Part shown: in pieces, positions 43,036 through 50,426 of the stretch
How the letters are laid out: each line of letters starts with the position of its first letter
Position numbering within the stretch: the first letter of the stretch is position 1
Source of the DNA: Pseudomonas brassicacearum
Lineage (GTDB): Bacteria; Pseudomonadota; Gammaproteobacteria; Pseudomonadales; Pseudomonadaceae
Length of the DNA stretch: 64,000 nt
Assembly (NCBI RefSeq): GCF_003732265.1
Contig: NZ_MOBK01000006.1
Span: 930,001 to 994,000, forward strand
Direction: 5' to 3'
Notes under the pieces: model-generated
Database searches by the model: none
The model's input: only the letters and a program-made list of their open reading frames with translations
What the model was told of the DNA's origin: nothing
Translations under genes and position numbers: made by a program

Positions 43036-43517
43036 TCTAAGGTTCCACGGTTTGGGTGTTTTATTAGGAGTAAAAATCGGCCGCAAGTATGGAGAAAGCA
43101 GGGGGTCATTGCAACGCGCCATGACCTGGGTCAATGCTTTCAAAAGCTGATTCTGCGGCCTTTCCATGCGCCGCGTAAGGACAAAATCACCCAAGGGCAA
43201 AATGTCGCAGCGGACGAAAATGAGGAGGGGGTCCGGTCAGTTGTTACGGGGTGTGTTCAAACTCAACGATCGGGTGACCGACGGCAATTGGCGCGACAGC
43301 CGGTATCTACCAGCCTTTGCGGCTTGCCATCGAACAGAATTGTCGAACACATCGGCTAAAAACGACCTGGAACCGGCTCATGCCAGTCCGCATCGAGCAA
43401 GCTTAGACCCGAATCTGGTGAACCGAAAGAAAGAGCAAGGGGAGGGTGCGACAATGGGTCGCAAAGAGGCAGGGAACTGCCGCATCCGGGAGAATGCGGC
43501 AGCAGAGCGGTCGAGAA
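43036..43517. other. Gap between ccoN1 and ccoP2
   Basis: 482 bases with no gene I can support. The part next to ccoN1 holds an ANR-like site at 43121-43134 and presumably the cco1 promoter. The part next to ccoP2 holds a nine-base-pair hairpin (CTGCCGCAT/ATGCGGCAG, 43477-43502) that may end cco2 transcription although it lacks a T-run. Between them nothing was recognised. Confidence 0.7.
43121..43134 (-). promoter_or_regulatory. ANR-like box upstream of ccoN1
   Basis: Minus-strand TTGACCCAGGTCAT fits TTGAY-N4-RTCAA with one mismatch at the last base. It is centred about 92 bases upstream of ccoN1. In P. aeruginosa the cco1 operon is expressed in air as well, so a weak site would fit that pattern. 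Confidence 0.55.
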
Positions 43518-44471
43518 TTATTCCTGCTTGCCTTCAGCCTGCAAACGTTCGGTGCCGGCACCGTGCGACAGGCTGTACACGTAAGCGGCCAGCAATTGCA
43601 CCTTATCGTTGCCGAGCAATTCGTTCTGCGCTGGCATATGGCCCTGGCGGCCATGGCGAATGGTCTGTTGCAGTTGCGCCAGGCTTGTACCGTAAATAAA
43701 TCCGGCCGGGTGCGTCAAATTCGGCGCGCCCATGGCTTCAGTGCCCTGGCCGTTTGCCCCATGACAGGCTACGCAGGTGGTACTGAACAGTTGCTGTCCG
43801 GCTTGCAGGTCGGCGCCGCTGTCGGCAGGCAACGGCAGGCCGGCCAAGTCGTGACGCACATAAGCGGCGACATTCTTCACGCCGGTCTCACCGAGAATTT
43901 CACCCCAGGCCGGCATCGCGGCCATGCGCCCGCCGATGATCGTGGTTTTGATCGTGTCGGCCGTACCGCCCCAGCGCCAGTTACTGTCCGCCAGGTTCGG
44001 GAAACCAAACGCGCCCTTGGCGTCCGAGCCGTGGCACACCGAGCAGTTGGACGCAAACAGGCGCCCGCCCATTTTCAGCGCTTGCGGGTCCTTAGCTACT
44101 TCTTCCACGGGCATCGCAGCGAATTTGGCGAAGATCGGTCCGAACTTCGCGTCGGCCTTGTCCATCTCCTTTTCCCATTCATGCACGCCGGTCCAGCCGT
44201 TTTCATAGCCGGGCAGAATGCCTTTCCAGTTGCCCAGGCCCGGGTAAAGAACTAGATAACCCACGGCAAACACCAGCGTGCCGGCGAACAGCATGAACCA
44301 CCACTGCGGCAGCGGGTTGTCGTACTCCTCGATGCCGTCGAAGCTGTGGCCCATGGTCTGGTCGACGCTGCCCTTGGTTTCGCCCTTGCGGGTGCCGATC
44401 AGCAGCCAGGTCAGGCCGATCAGGCTGCCGAGGGTCAGTACGCAGATCCACGTACTCCAGAAGGTGGTCAT
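43518..44471 (-). CDS. ccoP2: cbb3 oxidase subunit III, isoform 2
   Basis: 317 residues, with two membrane helices and two heme motifs, CSVCH (143-147) and CVACH (233-237). It parallels CcoP1 throughout but lacks 14 residues after LPGY (residue 89), where isoform 1 has NYLDNEKQTAFANGQ. The C-terminal tail also differs. It overlaps ccoQ2 by four bases and ends the cco2 operon. Confidence 0.95.
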   Translation of the reverse strand: MTTFWSTWICVLTLGSLIGLTWLLIGTRKGETKGSVDQTMGHSFDGIEEYDNPLPQWWFMLFAGTLVFAVGYLVLYPGLGNWKGILPGYENGWTGVHEWEKEMDKADAKFGPIFAKFAAMPVEEVAKDPQALKMGGRLFASNCSVCHGSDAKGAFGFPNLADSNWRWGGTADTIKTTIIGGRMAAMPAWGEILGETGVKNVAAYVRHDLAGLPLPADSGADLQAGQQLFSTTCVACHGANGQGTEAMGAPNLTHPAGFIYGTSLAQLQQTIRHGRQGHMPAQNELLGNDKVQLLAAYVYSLSHGAGTERLQAEGKQE

Positions 44472-44683
44472 GGCCGGGTACTCCTTGTTTCAGGTTCTTG
44501 GGTGGCATCATCGGGTAGCGCTTCGTCGGCGAACGGCAGCAGGCGCGCTTCGGCGAATTCCGGGTTGCGCTTGCTGTTGAACACCCACAGCGTCAGGCCG
44601 ACGAAGGCCACAAACACCACGACCGTGCCTAAGCCTCGAATCATTCCACTGCTCATTTCACTCGCTATAAAAGACATGACCAT
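44468..44683 (-). CDS. ccoQ2: cbb3 oxidase subunit CcoQ, isoform 2
   Basis: Up to 71 residues. The core (MIRGLGTVVVFVAFVGLTLW) matches CcoQ1. Three in-frame ATG codons are possible: 44683, 44677 and 44656. GAGGTGA, which overlaps the ccoO2 stop codon, lies at a suitable distance from the first two, giving a longer N terminus than in isoform 1. Confidence 0.88.
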   Translation of the reverse strand: MVMSFIASEMSSGMIRGLGTVVVFVAFVGLTLWVFNSKRNPEFAEARLLPFADEALPDDATQEPETRSTRP

Positions 44684-44686
44684 GAC

Positions 44687-45295
44687 TCACCTCTTGCTCT
44701 TGATGGCAGTGCCGAGCACTTGCAGGTAGGCGACCAAAGCGTCCATTTCGGTCTTGCCCTTGAGCGAAGCGGTGGCGCCGGCGATGTCGTCGTCGGTGTA
44801 CGGCACGCCCAAGGTGCGCATGGCGCGGATCTTGGTTTCGGTGTGGCTGCTGTCGAGCTGATTGGCCACCAGCCATGGGTAGGCCGGCATTTTCGATTCC
44901 GGCACCACGTTGCGCGGGTTGTACAAGTGCGCGCGGTGCCAGTCTTCCGAGTAGCGACCGCCAACCCGGGCCAGGTCCGGCCCGGTACGCTTGGAGCCCC
45001 AGAGGAACGGGTGATCCCAGACGCTTTCGCCGGCGACCGAGTAATGGCCGTAGCGTTCGGTCTCGGCCCGGAACGGACGAATCATCTGCGAATGGCAACC
45101 GACGCAGCCTTCGCGGATGTAAATGTCGCGACCTTCCAGTTGCAGCGCGGTGTAGGGCTTCATGCCTTCCACCGGTTTATTGGTCACGTCCTGAAAGAAC
45201 AGCGGGACGATCTGGGTCAGGCCGCCGATGCTCACGGCCAGCACCATCAACAACAGCAACAGGCCGACGTTTTTCTCAATTGTTTCGTGTTTCAT
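44687..45295 (-). CDS. ccoO2: cbb3 oxidase subunit II, isoform 2
   Basis: 202 residues, same layout as CcoO1: N-terminal membrane helix and a mono-heme domain with CVGCH at 64-68. Sequence between residues 23 and 125 is almost identical in the two isoforms; the C-terminal third differs most. It follows ccoN2 by ten bases. Confidence 0.96.
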   Translation of the reverse strand: MKHETIEKNVGLLLLLMVLAVSIGGLTQIVPLFFQDVTNKPVEGMKPYTALQLEGRDIYIREGCVGCHSQMIRPFRAETERYGHYSVAGESVWDHPFLWGSKRTGPDLARVGGRYSEDWHRAHLYNPRNVVPESKMPAYPWLVANQLDSSHTETKIRAMRTLGVPYTDDDIAGATASLKGKTEMDALVAYLQVLGTAIKSKR

Positions 45296-45305
45296 GGCGG
45301 ACTCC

Positions 45306-46730
45306 TCAAGCCATCTGCGCGGCAGCGGCGACGTCGGCAGGCTGCGAGGCCCGTACGGTGCGCCAGGTGTTGTAGGCCATCAGCAACATGCCGCTGAAGA
45401 AGATCGCACCGCCTACCAGGCGCACGACGAAGCCTGGGTGGCTGGCCACCAGGGTTTCGACGAAGGAGTAGGTCAGCGTGCCGTCGTCATTGACTGCGCG
45501 CCACATCAGGCCCTGGGCGATGCCGTTGACCCACATCGAAGCGATGTAGAGCACGGTGCCAATGGTCGCAAGCCAGAAGTGCGCGTTGATCAGGCCGATG
45601 CTGTGCATCTGCTCGCGACCAAAGATTTTCGGGATCATGTGGTACAGCGCGCCAATGGAGATCATCGCTACCCAACCGAGGGCGCCGGCGTGAACGTGGC
45701 CGATGGTCCAGTCGGTGTAGTGGGAGAGGGCGTTGACCGTCTTGATCGCCATCATCGGCCCTTCGAAGGTCGACATGCCGTAGAACGCCAGCGACACCAC
45801 GAGGAAGCGCAGGATCGGGTCGCTGCGCAACTTATGCCAGGCGCCCGAGAGCGTCATCATGCCGTTGATCATGCCGCCCCAGCTCGGCGCCAACAGGATC
45901 AAGGACATCACCATGCCCAGCGACTGTGCCCAGTCCGGCAGTGCGGTGTAGTGCAAGTGGTGCGGACCGGCCCAGATGTACAGGGTGATCAGCGCCCAGA
46001 AGTGCACGATCGACAGGCGATAGGAATACACCGGGCGCTCGGCCTGTTTCGGCACGAAGTAGTACATCATCCCGAGGAAACCGGCGGTGAGGAAAAAGCC
46101 CACCGCGTTGTGGCCGTACCACCACTGGACCATGGCATCGGTCGCACCGGAATACACCGAGTAGGACTTGGTGAAACTCACCGGCAGCTCAAGGTTGTTG
46201 ACGATGTGCAGAATCGCCACGGTGATGATGAACGCACCGAAGAACCAGTTGCCGACGTAGATGTGCTTGGTCTTGCGCTTGGCCAGCGTGCCGAAGAACA
46301 CGATGGCGTAGGCGACCCAGACGATGGTGATCAGAATGTCGATCGGCCATTCCAGCTCGGCGTATTCCTTGGAACTGGTGTAACCCAGCGGCAGACTGAT
46401 GGCCGCCAACAGGATCACCAGTTGCCAGCCCCAGAAGCAGAACGCGGCGATTCTTGGCGCGAACAGCTGCGTCTGGCAGGTGCGTTGCACCGAATAGAAC
46501 GAGCTGGCGAACAGGGCGCAACCGCCGAACGCGAAGATCACAGCGTTGGTGTGCAGCGGGCGCAACCGGCCGAAACTGGTCCACGGCAAATTGAAGTTGA
46601 GTTCGGGCCAGACCAACTGGGCCGCGAGAAAAACCCCGAGCCCCATGCCGACGATGCCCCACACCACCGTCATAATGGCGAATTGGCGGACCACCTTGTA
46701 GTTGTAGGCGGTACTGATAGAAGTGTTCAT
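45306..46730 (-). CDS. ccoN2: cbb3 oxidase catalytic subunit I, isoform 2
   Basis: 474 residues, about twelve membrane helices and the same heme and copper histidines as isoform 1. First gene of the cco2 operon, which in P. aeruginosa is the low-oxygen, ANR-dependent isoform. Here a strong ANR box is centred 130 bases upstream, inside the divergent hydrolase gene. Long stretches are identical at the DNA level to ccoN1. Confidence 0.96.
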   Translation of the reverse strand: MNTSISTAYNYKVVRQFAIMTVVWGIVGMGLGVFLAAQLVWPELNFNLPWTSFGRLRPLHTNAVIFAFGGCALFASSFYSVQRTCQTQLFAPRIAAFCFWGWQLVILLAAISLPLGYTSSKEYAELEWPIDILITIVWVAYAIVFFGTLAKRKTKHIYVGNWFFGAFIITVAILHIVNNLELPVSFTKSYSVYSGATDAMVQWWYGHNAVGFFLTAGFLGMMYYFVPKQAERPVYSYRLSIVHFWALITLYIWAGPHHLHYTALPDWAQSLGMVMSLILLAPSWGGMINGMMTLSGAWHKLRSDPILRFLVVSLAFYGMSTFEGPMMAIKTVNALSHYTDWTIGHVHAGALGWVAMISIGALYHMIPKIFGREQMHSIGLINAHFWLATIGTVLYIASMWVNGIAQGLMWRAVNDDGTLTYSFVETLVASHPGFVVRLVGGAIFFSGMLLMAYNTWRTVRASQPADVAAAAQMA

Positions 46731-46828
46731 GGTTCCCCATCCACGGTTCAGCTGAAGTGAAGACGTCTGCGCAAGGCAATGACGCTCCCTTCGGCCGGAG
46801 TTATAGGCAGACTAAAAGCGAGGCAAGC

Positions 46829-47506
46829 ATGGACAAACAGCACAAGGCCGGTATTGACGGGGATCAATGGGCGCAGTGCGTGCGGGAACACGGATGGCTG
46901 TGGAATGCCGCTTCGACAGCGGCATCGCCGACCCTGATCCTCGCCCATGGCGCCGGTGCGCCGATGGACAGTGCCTGGATGAACGACATGGCGGCACGCC
47001 TCGCCGATCAAGGCGTCAACGTGTTGCGGTTCGAGTTTCCGTACATGGCGCAACGGCGTATTGATGGGGGTAAACGACCACCGAATCCGGCGCCGAAACT
47101 GCTGGAATGCTGGCGTGAGGTGTATGCCGTGGTGCGACGCCATGTCACTGGGCCTCTGGCCATTGGCGGCAAGTCGATGGGTGGGCGGATGGCGAGTTTG
47201 CTGGCAGATGAGTTGGGTGCGGATGCGTTGGTGTGCCTCGGGTATCCGTTTTATGCGTTGGGTAAACCGGAAAAGCCTCGGGTTGAACATCTGGCGGGGT
47301 TGAAGACGCCGACGTTGATTGTCCAGGGTGAGCGCGATGCGCTGGGTAATCGGGAGGCTGTCGAGCGGTATGTGTTATCTCCGAGCATCGAGATGATGTG
47401 GCTGGTGGCGGGGGATCATGATTTGAAACCGCTGAAGGCTTCGGGGTTTACGCATGAGCAGCATCTGGCGGCTGCGGCGCAGAAGGTTGCTTCATTCCTT
47501 CAGTGA
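46829..47506 (+). CDS. Alpha/beta hydrolase, KANL3/Tex30-like
   Basis: 225 residues from the ATG at 46829, with a GCGAGG site upstream. Catalytic triad candidates are Ser116 in GGKSMGGR, Asp170 in GERDALG and His197 in GDHDLK; the oxyanion region is LAHGAGAPMDS. This fits the small alpha/beta hydrolase family related to Tex30/KANL3; the substrate is unknown. It is divergent from ccoN2, and its first 13 codons contain the ANR box facing that operon, so the two may be co-regulated. The last 90 codons are rich in TTG and GGG, unlike the rest. Confidence 0.87.
   Translation: MDKQHKAGIDGDQWAQCVREHGWLWNAASTAASPTLILAHGAGAPMDSAWMNDMAARLADQGVNVLRFEFPYMAQRRIDGGKRPPNPAPKLLECWREVYAVVRRHVTGPLAIGGKSMGGRMASLLADELGADALVCLGYPFYALGKPEKPRVEHLAGLKTPTLIVQGERDALGNREAVERYVLSPSIEMMWLVAGDHDLKPLKASGFTHEQHLAAAAQKVASFLQ
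46854..46867. promoter_or_regulatory. ANR box for ccoN2 inside the hydrolase coding region
   Basis: TTGACGGGGATCAA fits TTGAY-N4-ATCAA completely. It is centred 130 bases upstream of ccoN2 and covers codons 9-13 of the divergent hydrolase gene. Its function in activating the cco2 operon is inferred from P. aeruginosa. Confidence 0.7.
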
Positions 47507-47527
47507 TATTTGCGGTGCCAGTTCCGC

Positions 47528-47627
47528 CTCCTTCGCGAGCAAGCCCGCTCCCACATTTGATCTCTGGTGCCCCCACGTGTGGGTTCACCGCAGATCCTCT
47601 GTGGGAGCGGGCTTGCTCGCGAAGAGG
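47528..47627. repeat. REP doublet, GTGGGAGCGGGCTTGCTCG family
   Basis: Inverted arms CCTTCGCGAGCAAGCCCGCT and its complement, between the convergent hydrolase and aer genes and before the shared terminator. Confidence 0.9.
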
Positions 47628-47661
47628 CCCTGACAGGCAACATGACTTTCAGATCGGCAAT

Positions 47662-47696
47662 AAAAAACCCGGAAGCTCCCACTGTCCGGGTTTTTT
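47662..47696. terminator. Two-way terminator between the hydrolase and aer
   Basis: Stem AAAAAACCCGGA/TCCGGGTTTTTT with an 11-base loop; T-runs on both strands. It lies 15 bases beyond the aer stop codon. Confidence 0.92.
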
Positions 47697-47710
47697 CATT
47701 GCAGAAACAA

Positions 47711-49276
47711 TCAGCGGTTAAACCGCTCCACCAACGAATACTGGGTATTCGCGGTTTTCGTCAGCTCTTCACTCAACAACGCCGAGTTCTGTGCCTGTTC
47801 CGAGGTCTGGTCCGCCAGCTGCGAAATGTTGCTGATGTTGCGGCTGATCTCCTCAGCCACCGCACTTTGCTCTTCCGTCGCTGCCGCGATCTGGGTGGTC
47901 ATGTCGGTGATGTTGGCCACCGCTTCGCTGATCCCCACCAGTGCCTGATCCGCTTCCAGGACCCGCGCCACGCCTTCTTCGGCCTGGCGATGCCCGGCTT
48001 CCATGGTTTGTACCGCGGTGCTGGCGGTCTGCTGCAACTTGGCGATCAAGGCGTGGATCTGCCCGGTGGACTCGCTGGTGCGTTGCGCCAGTTGGCGAAC
48101 TTCGTCAGCCACCACCGCAAAACCACGGCCCATCTCCCCGGCGCGAGCCGCTTCGATGGCGGCGTTCAGGGCCAGCAGGTTGGTCTGGTCGGCAATGCCT
48201 TTGATCACATCGACCACACCGCCGATTTCGTCGCTGTCCTTGGCCAGTTGGGTCACGGTCAGGCCGGTTTCACCCACCACCACCGACAGACGCTGGATGG
48301 CTTCGCGGGTTTCCCCGGCGATGTCGCGGCCGCGACCGGTCAGGCGATTGGCTTCTTGAGTGGCGTCGGCGGTGCGCTGTACGTGGCTGGCGACTTCCTG
48401 AGTGGTGGCGGCCATCTGGTTGACGGCGGTGGCCACTTGCTCGGTTTCGACACGCTGGCGTTCCAGGCCGCTGGAGCTGTTGTGCGCCAGGGCGTTGGAC
48501 TGCTTTGCTTGCTCGGTCAGGTGTTCGGCGGTGTCCTGCAGGCGGGTCAGGCAGGTTTTCAGACGGGCTTCCTGACTGAGGATCGACATTTCCAGACGCG
48601 CCTGAGCGCCGCGGCTGTCGGTGTACATCTGTGCGATCAACGGGTCGGACGTGGTTTGCCCAGCGAGGACCAGCAGGCGTTTGAGACCACGCTGCTGCCA
48701 GCTCAACCCCATCAGGCCCAACGGCACCGAGAGGCCGGCCGCCAGGGCAAAGCCCCACTGTGAGGTCAGCGTGGCGCCGATCATGAAGCTCAATTGGCTG
48801 ACCAGAATGAACGGCAGCCAGTCCTGAAGCACCGGCAGCCATTTGTCCGTCGATGGAATGGCGGACTTGCCCTGGTTGATGCGTTGGTAGAGCGCTTCGG
48901 CACGCTGGATCTGTTCGGCGGTGGGTTTGATCCGCACCGACTCGTAACCGATCACCTGGTTGCCTTCGAACACCGGTGTCACGTAGGCGTTGACCCAATA
49001 GTGATCACCGCTCTTGCAGCGATTCTTGACGATGCCCATCCATGGCAAGCCTTGTTTCAGAGTGCCCCACATGTGCGCGAACACGGCGGCCGGGACGTCG
49101 GGGTGCCGGACCAGGTTGTGCGGTGCGCGGACCAGTTCCTCACGAGAAAACCCGCTGATCTCGACGAACGCGTCGTTGCAGTAAGTGATCACGCCCTTGG
49201 CATCGGTGGTGGAAATCAACCGTTGCTGTGCCGGGAAGGTCCGTTCGCGTTGAGTAATGGGCTGGTTGTTACGCAT
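47711..49276 (-). CDS. aer: Aerotaxis receptor Aer (PAS-type methyl-accepting protein)
   Basis: 521 residues from the ATG at 49276. N-terminal PAS domain (about 15-115; TDAKGVITYCNDAF, HPDVPAAVFAHMW) of the FAD-binding Aer type, a pair of membrane helices about 155-205 without a periplasmic sensor domain, then a signalling domain with the conserved hairpin (IADQTNLLALNAAIEAARAG). It senses redox/oxygen and signals through CheA and CheW. Its place next to cco2 fits P. aeruginosa aer. A sigma-28-like promoter lies just upstream. Confidence 0.92.
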   Translation of the reverse strand: MRNNQPITQRERTFPAQQRLISTTDAKGVITYCNDAFVEISGFSREELVRAPHNLVRHPDVPAAVFAHMWGTLKQGLPWMGIVKNRCKSGDHYWVNAYVTPVFEGNQVIGYESVRIKPTAEQIQRAEALYQRINQGKSAIPSTDKWLPVLQDWLPFILVSQLSFMIGATLTSQWGFALAAGLSVPLGLMGLSWQQRGLKRLLVLAGQTTSDPLIAQMYTDSRGAQARLEMSILSQEARLKTCLTRLQDTAEHLTEQAKQSNALAHNSSSGLERQRVETEQVATAVNQMAATTQEVASHVQRTADATQEANRLTGRGRDIAGETREAIQRLSVVVGETGLTVTQLAKDSDEIGGVVDVIKGIADQTNLLALNAAIEAARAGEMGRGFAVVADEVRQLAQRTSESTGQIHALIAKLQQTASTAVQTMEAGHRQAEEGVARVLEADQALVGISEAVANITDMTTQIAAATEEQSAVAEEISRNISNISQLADQTSEQAQNSALLSEELTKTANTQYSLVERFNR

Positions 49277-49306
49277 GGCTAATTCAATCCGCAAGGCTTT
49301 GAAAGG

Positions 49307-49333
49307 TTGTCGGCGGTGTCAGGAATTAGTTGA
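49307..49333 (-). promoter_or_regulatory. Candidate FliA (sigma-28) promoter of aer
   Basis: Minus strand: TCAA (49333-49330), 15 bases, then GCCGACAA (49314-49307). This matches the FliA pattern TAAA-N15-GCCGATAA at ten of twelve positions. Transcription would start about 25 bases upstream of the ATG. An inverted repeat TTGAAA-N5-TTTCAA (49330-49346) overlaps the -35 part. Confidence 0.5.
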
Positions 49334-49379
49334 AATTATTTTTCAATAATCAGCGCTGCGTCGCAAAACGGGCATTGCC

Positions 49380-50171
49380 TCAACCCGCGAGCATCGGATA
49401 AGTGAACAGCGTGAAGTGCAGCAGGTTCAGGCCGAAATGTGTGGCGATGGCTGCGCCCAGACCGCCGAAACGATAGGCCAGGCCGTACCCGACACCGGCC
49501 AGCCCCGTCAGCAACATCCATTGCCAGCCAGCGCCTGCGTGCACCAGCCCAAACAACAACGAGGCCAGTAGCAAGGCGAGGTTCTCGCCGTAAGGCAGGT
49601 GCTTGAACCGATGGCTCAGGCCGCCCTGGATGTAACCGCGAAACAGCGCTTCCTCGACCAGCGTGACCAGCAGCAGATTGTTCAGCAGCCACAGCCAGGC
49701 CTGGTCCGGCCACTTCGGCGCCCAACTGATCATGCCCAACAACAGCGCGCCACCCAAGGCCAGTACGGCACACAGCGTCAAGGCGAGGGCGGTGGCGTAA
49801 ACGCCAAGGCGCCAGGAACGCCGGCCGACACTCCATGGGCAAACCAACAGTAGCCAGAAGCCGATCAGCGGTTTGTCCTGATTCAGGTACATGGAAAACG
49901 GCACGGCATCGGCGGTGAGGTATTGAGGGGCGATCGCGCGACCGTTGAAAAAACCCGGAAGCCAGTGCATCGCCAGCGCCATGGCCAGGAAGATGAACAG
50001 ACCGTGGCCGAGGTAGCGGGCGATCGGGAGTTTTTGCTGACGGACGGCGACACCGGCCACTATCAGCAAGGCGATGGAGATCAAAGCCAGCCAGTTGAGT
50101 TGGCCGTAGGACAGCGCAAGGGCGAAGCCCAAGGAGAGTAAGGCCAGGTAGGTCCATGGCAGGGCGATCAT
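49380..50171 (-). CDS. CPBP family intramembrane metalloprotease
   Basis: 263 residues from the ATG at 50171; a longer frame upstream merely translates a REP doublet. About eight membrane helices. The ABI/CPBP motifs are Glu173-Glu174-x3-Arg178 (EEALFRG), a His in LVHAGAGW and a His-x3-Asn in HFGLNLLHF. These fit the Rce1-like CAAX protease superfamily; bacterial members process or immunise against small peptides, but no such peptide gene is seen next to it. Function unknown. Confidence 0.87.
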   Translation of the reverse strand: MIALPWTYLALLSLGFALALSYGQLNWLALISIALLIVAGVAVRQQKLPIARYLGHGLFIFLAMALAMHWLPGFFNGRAIAPQYLTADAVPFSMYLNQDKPLIGFWLLLVCPWSVGRRSWRLGVYATALALTLCAVLALGGALLLGMISWAPKWPDQAWLWLLNNLLLVTLVEEALFRGYIQGGLSHRFKHLPYGENLALLLASLLFGLVHAGAGWQWMLLTGLAGVGYGLAYRFGGLGAAIATHFGLNLLHFTLFTYPMLAG

Positions 50172-50213
50172 GTGAAGTCCTTGTTTCCTGAGTTTTGCAG
50201 GATGTCTCGGTCC

Positions 50214-50305
50214 ATGTGGGAGCGGGCTTGCTCGCGAAGGCGGTGTAGCAGTCAATTCATCTGTCGACTGTCGGTCCGCTTTCGCGAGCAAGCCCGCTCC
50301 CACAT
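50214..50305. repeat. REP doublet, GTGGGAGCGGGCTTGCTCG family
   Basis: Inverted arms ATGTGGGAGCGGGCTTGCTC and its complement, in the 255-base gap between acnA and the CPBP protease gene. Confidence 0.9.
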
Positions 50306-50380
50306 TTATTCTGTGTCGCTCACATTTTTGTATGCACGACATGGAATCCAGTGGGCGCGGATTATAGGGCCGCTCCCGGC

Positions 50381-50410
50381 ACAAACAAAAACACCGCCCG
50401 AAGGCGGTGT
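50381..50410 (-). terminator. Terminator of acnA
   Basis: Stem ACACCGCC/GGCGGTGT with a tetraloop, 17 bases beyond the acnA stop codon; on the minus strand it is followed by TTTTGTTTGT. Confidence 0.88.
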
Positions 50411-50426
50411 CTTTGTCAGCAGGCCG

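Noticed and set aside
43166..43699. Plus-strand frame in the ccoN1-ccoP2 gap
   Set aside because: It continues antisense into ccoP2 and shows no ribosome binding site or family; the gap looks regulatory.
50172..50384. N-terminal extension of the CPBP protease
   Set aside because: The extra residues (GAGLLAK..., SRASPLPH) are the translation of a REP doublet; the ATG at 50171 begins the membrane protein proper.
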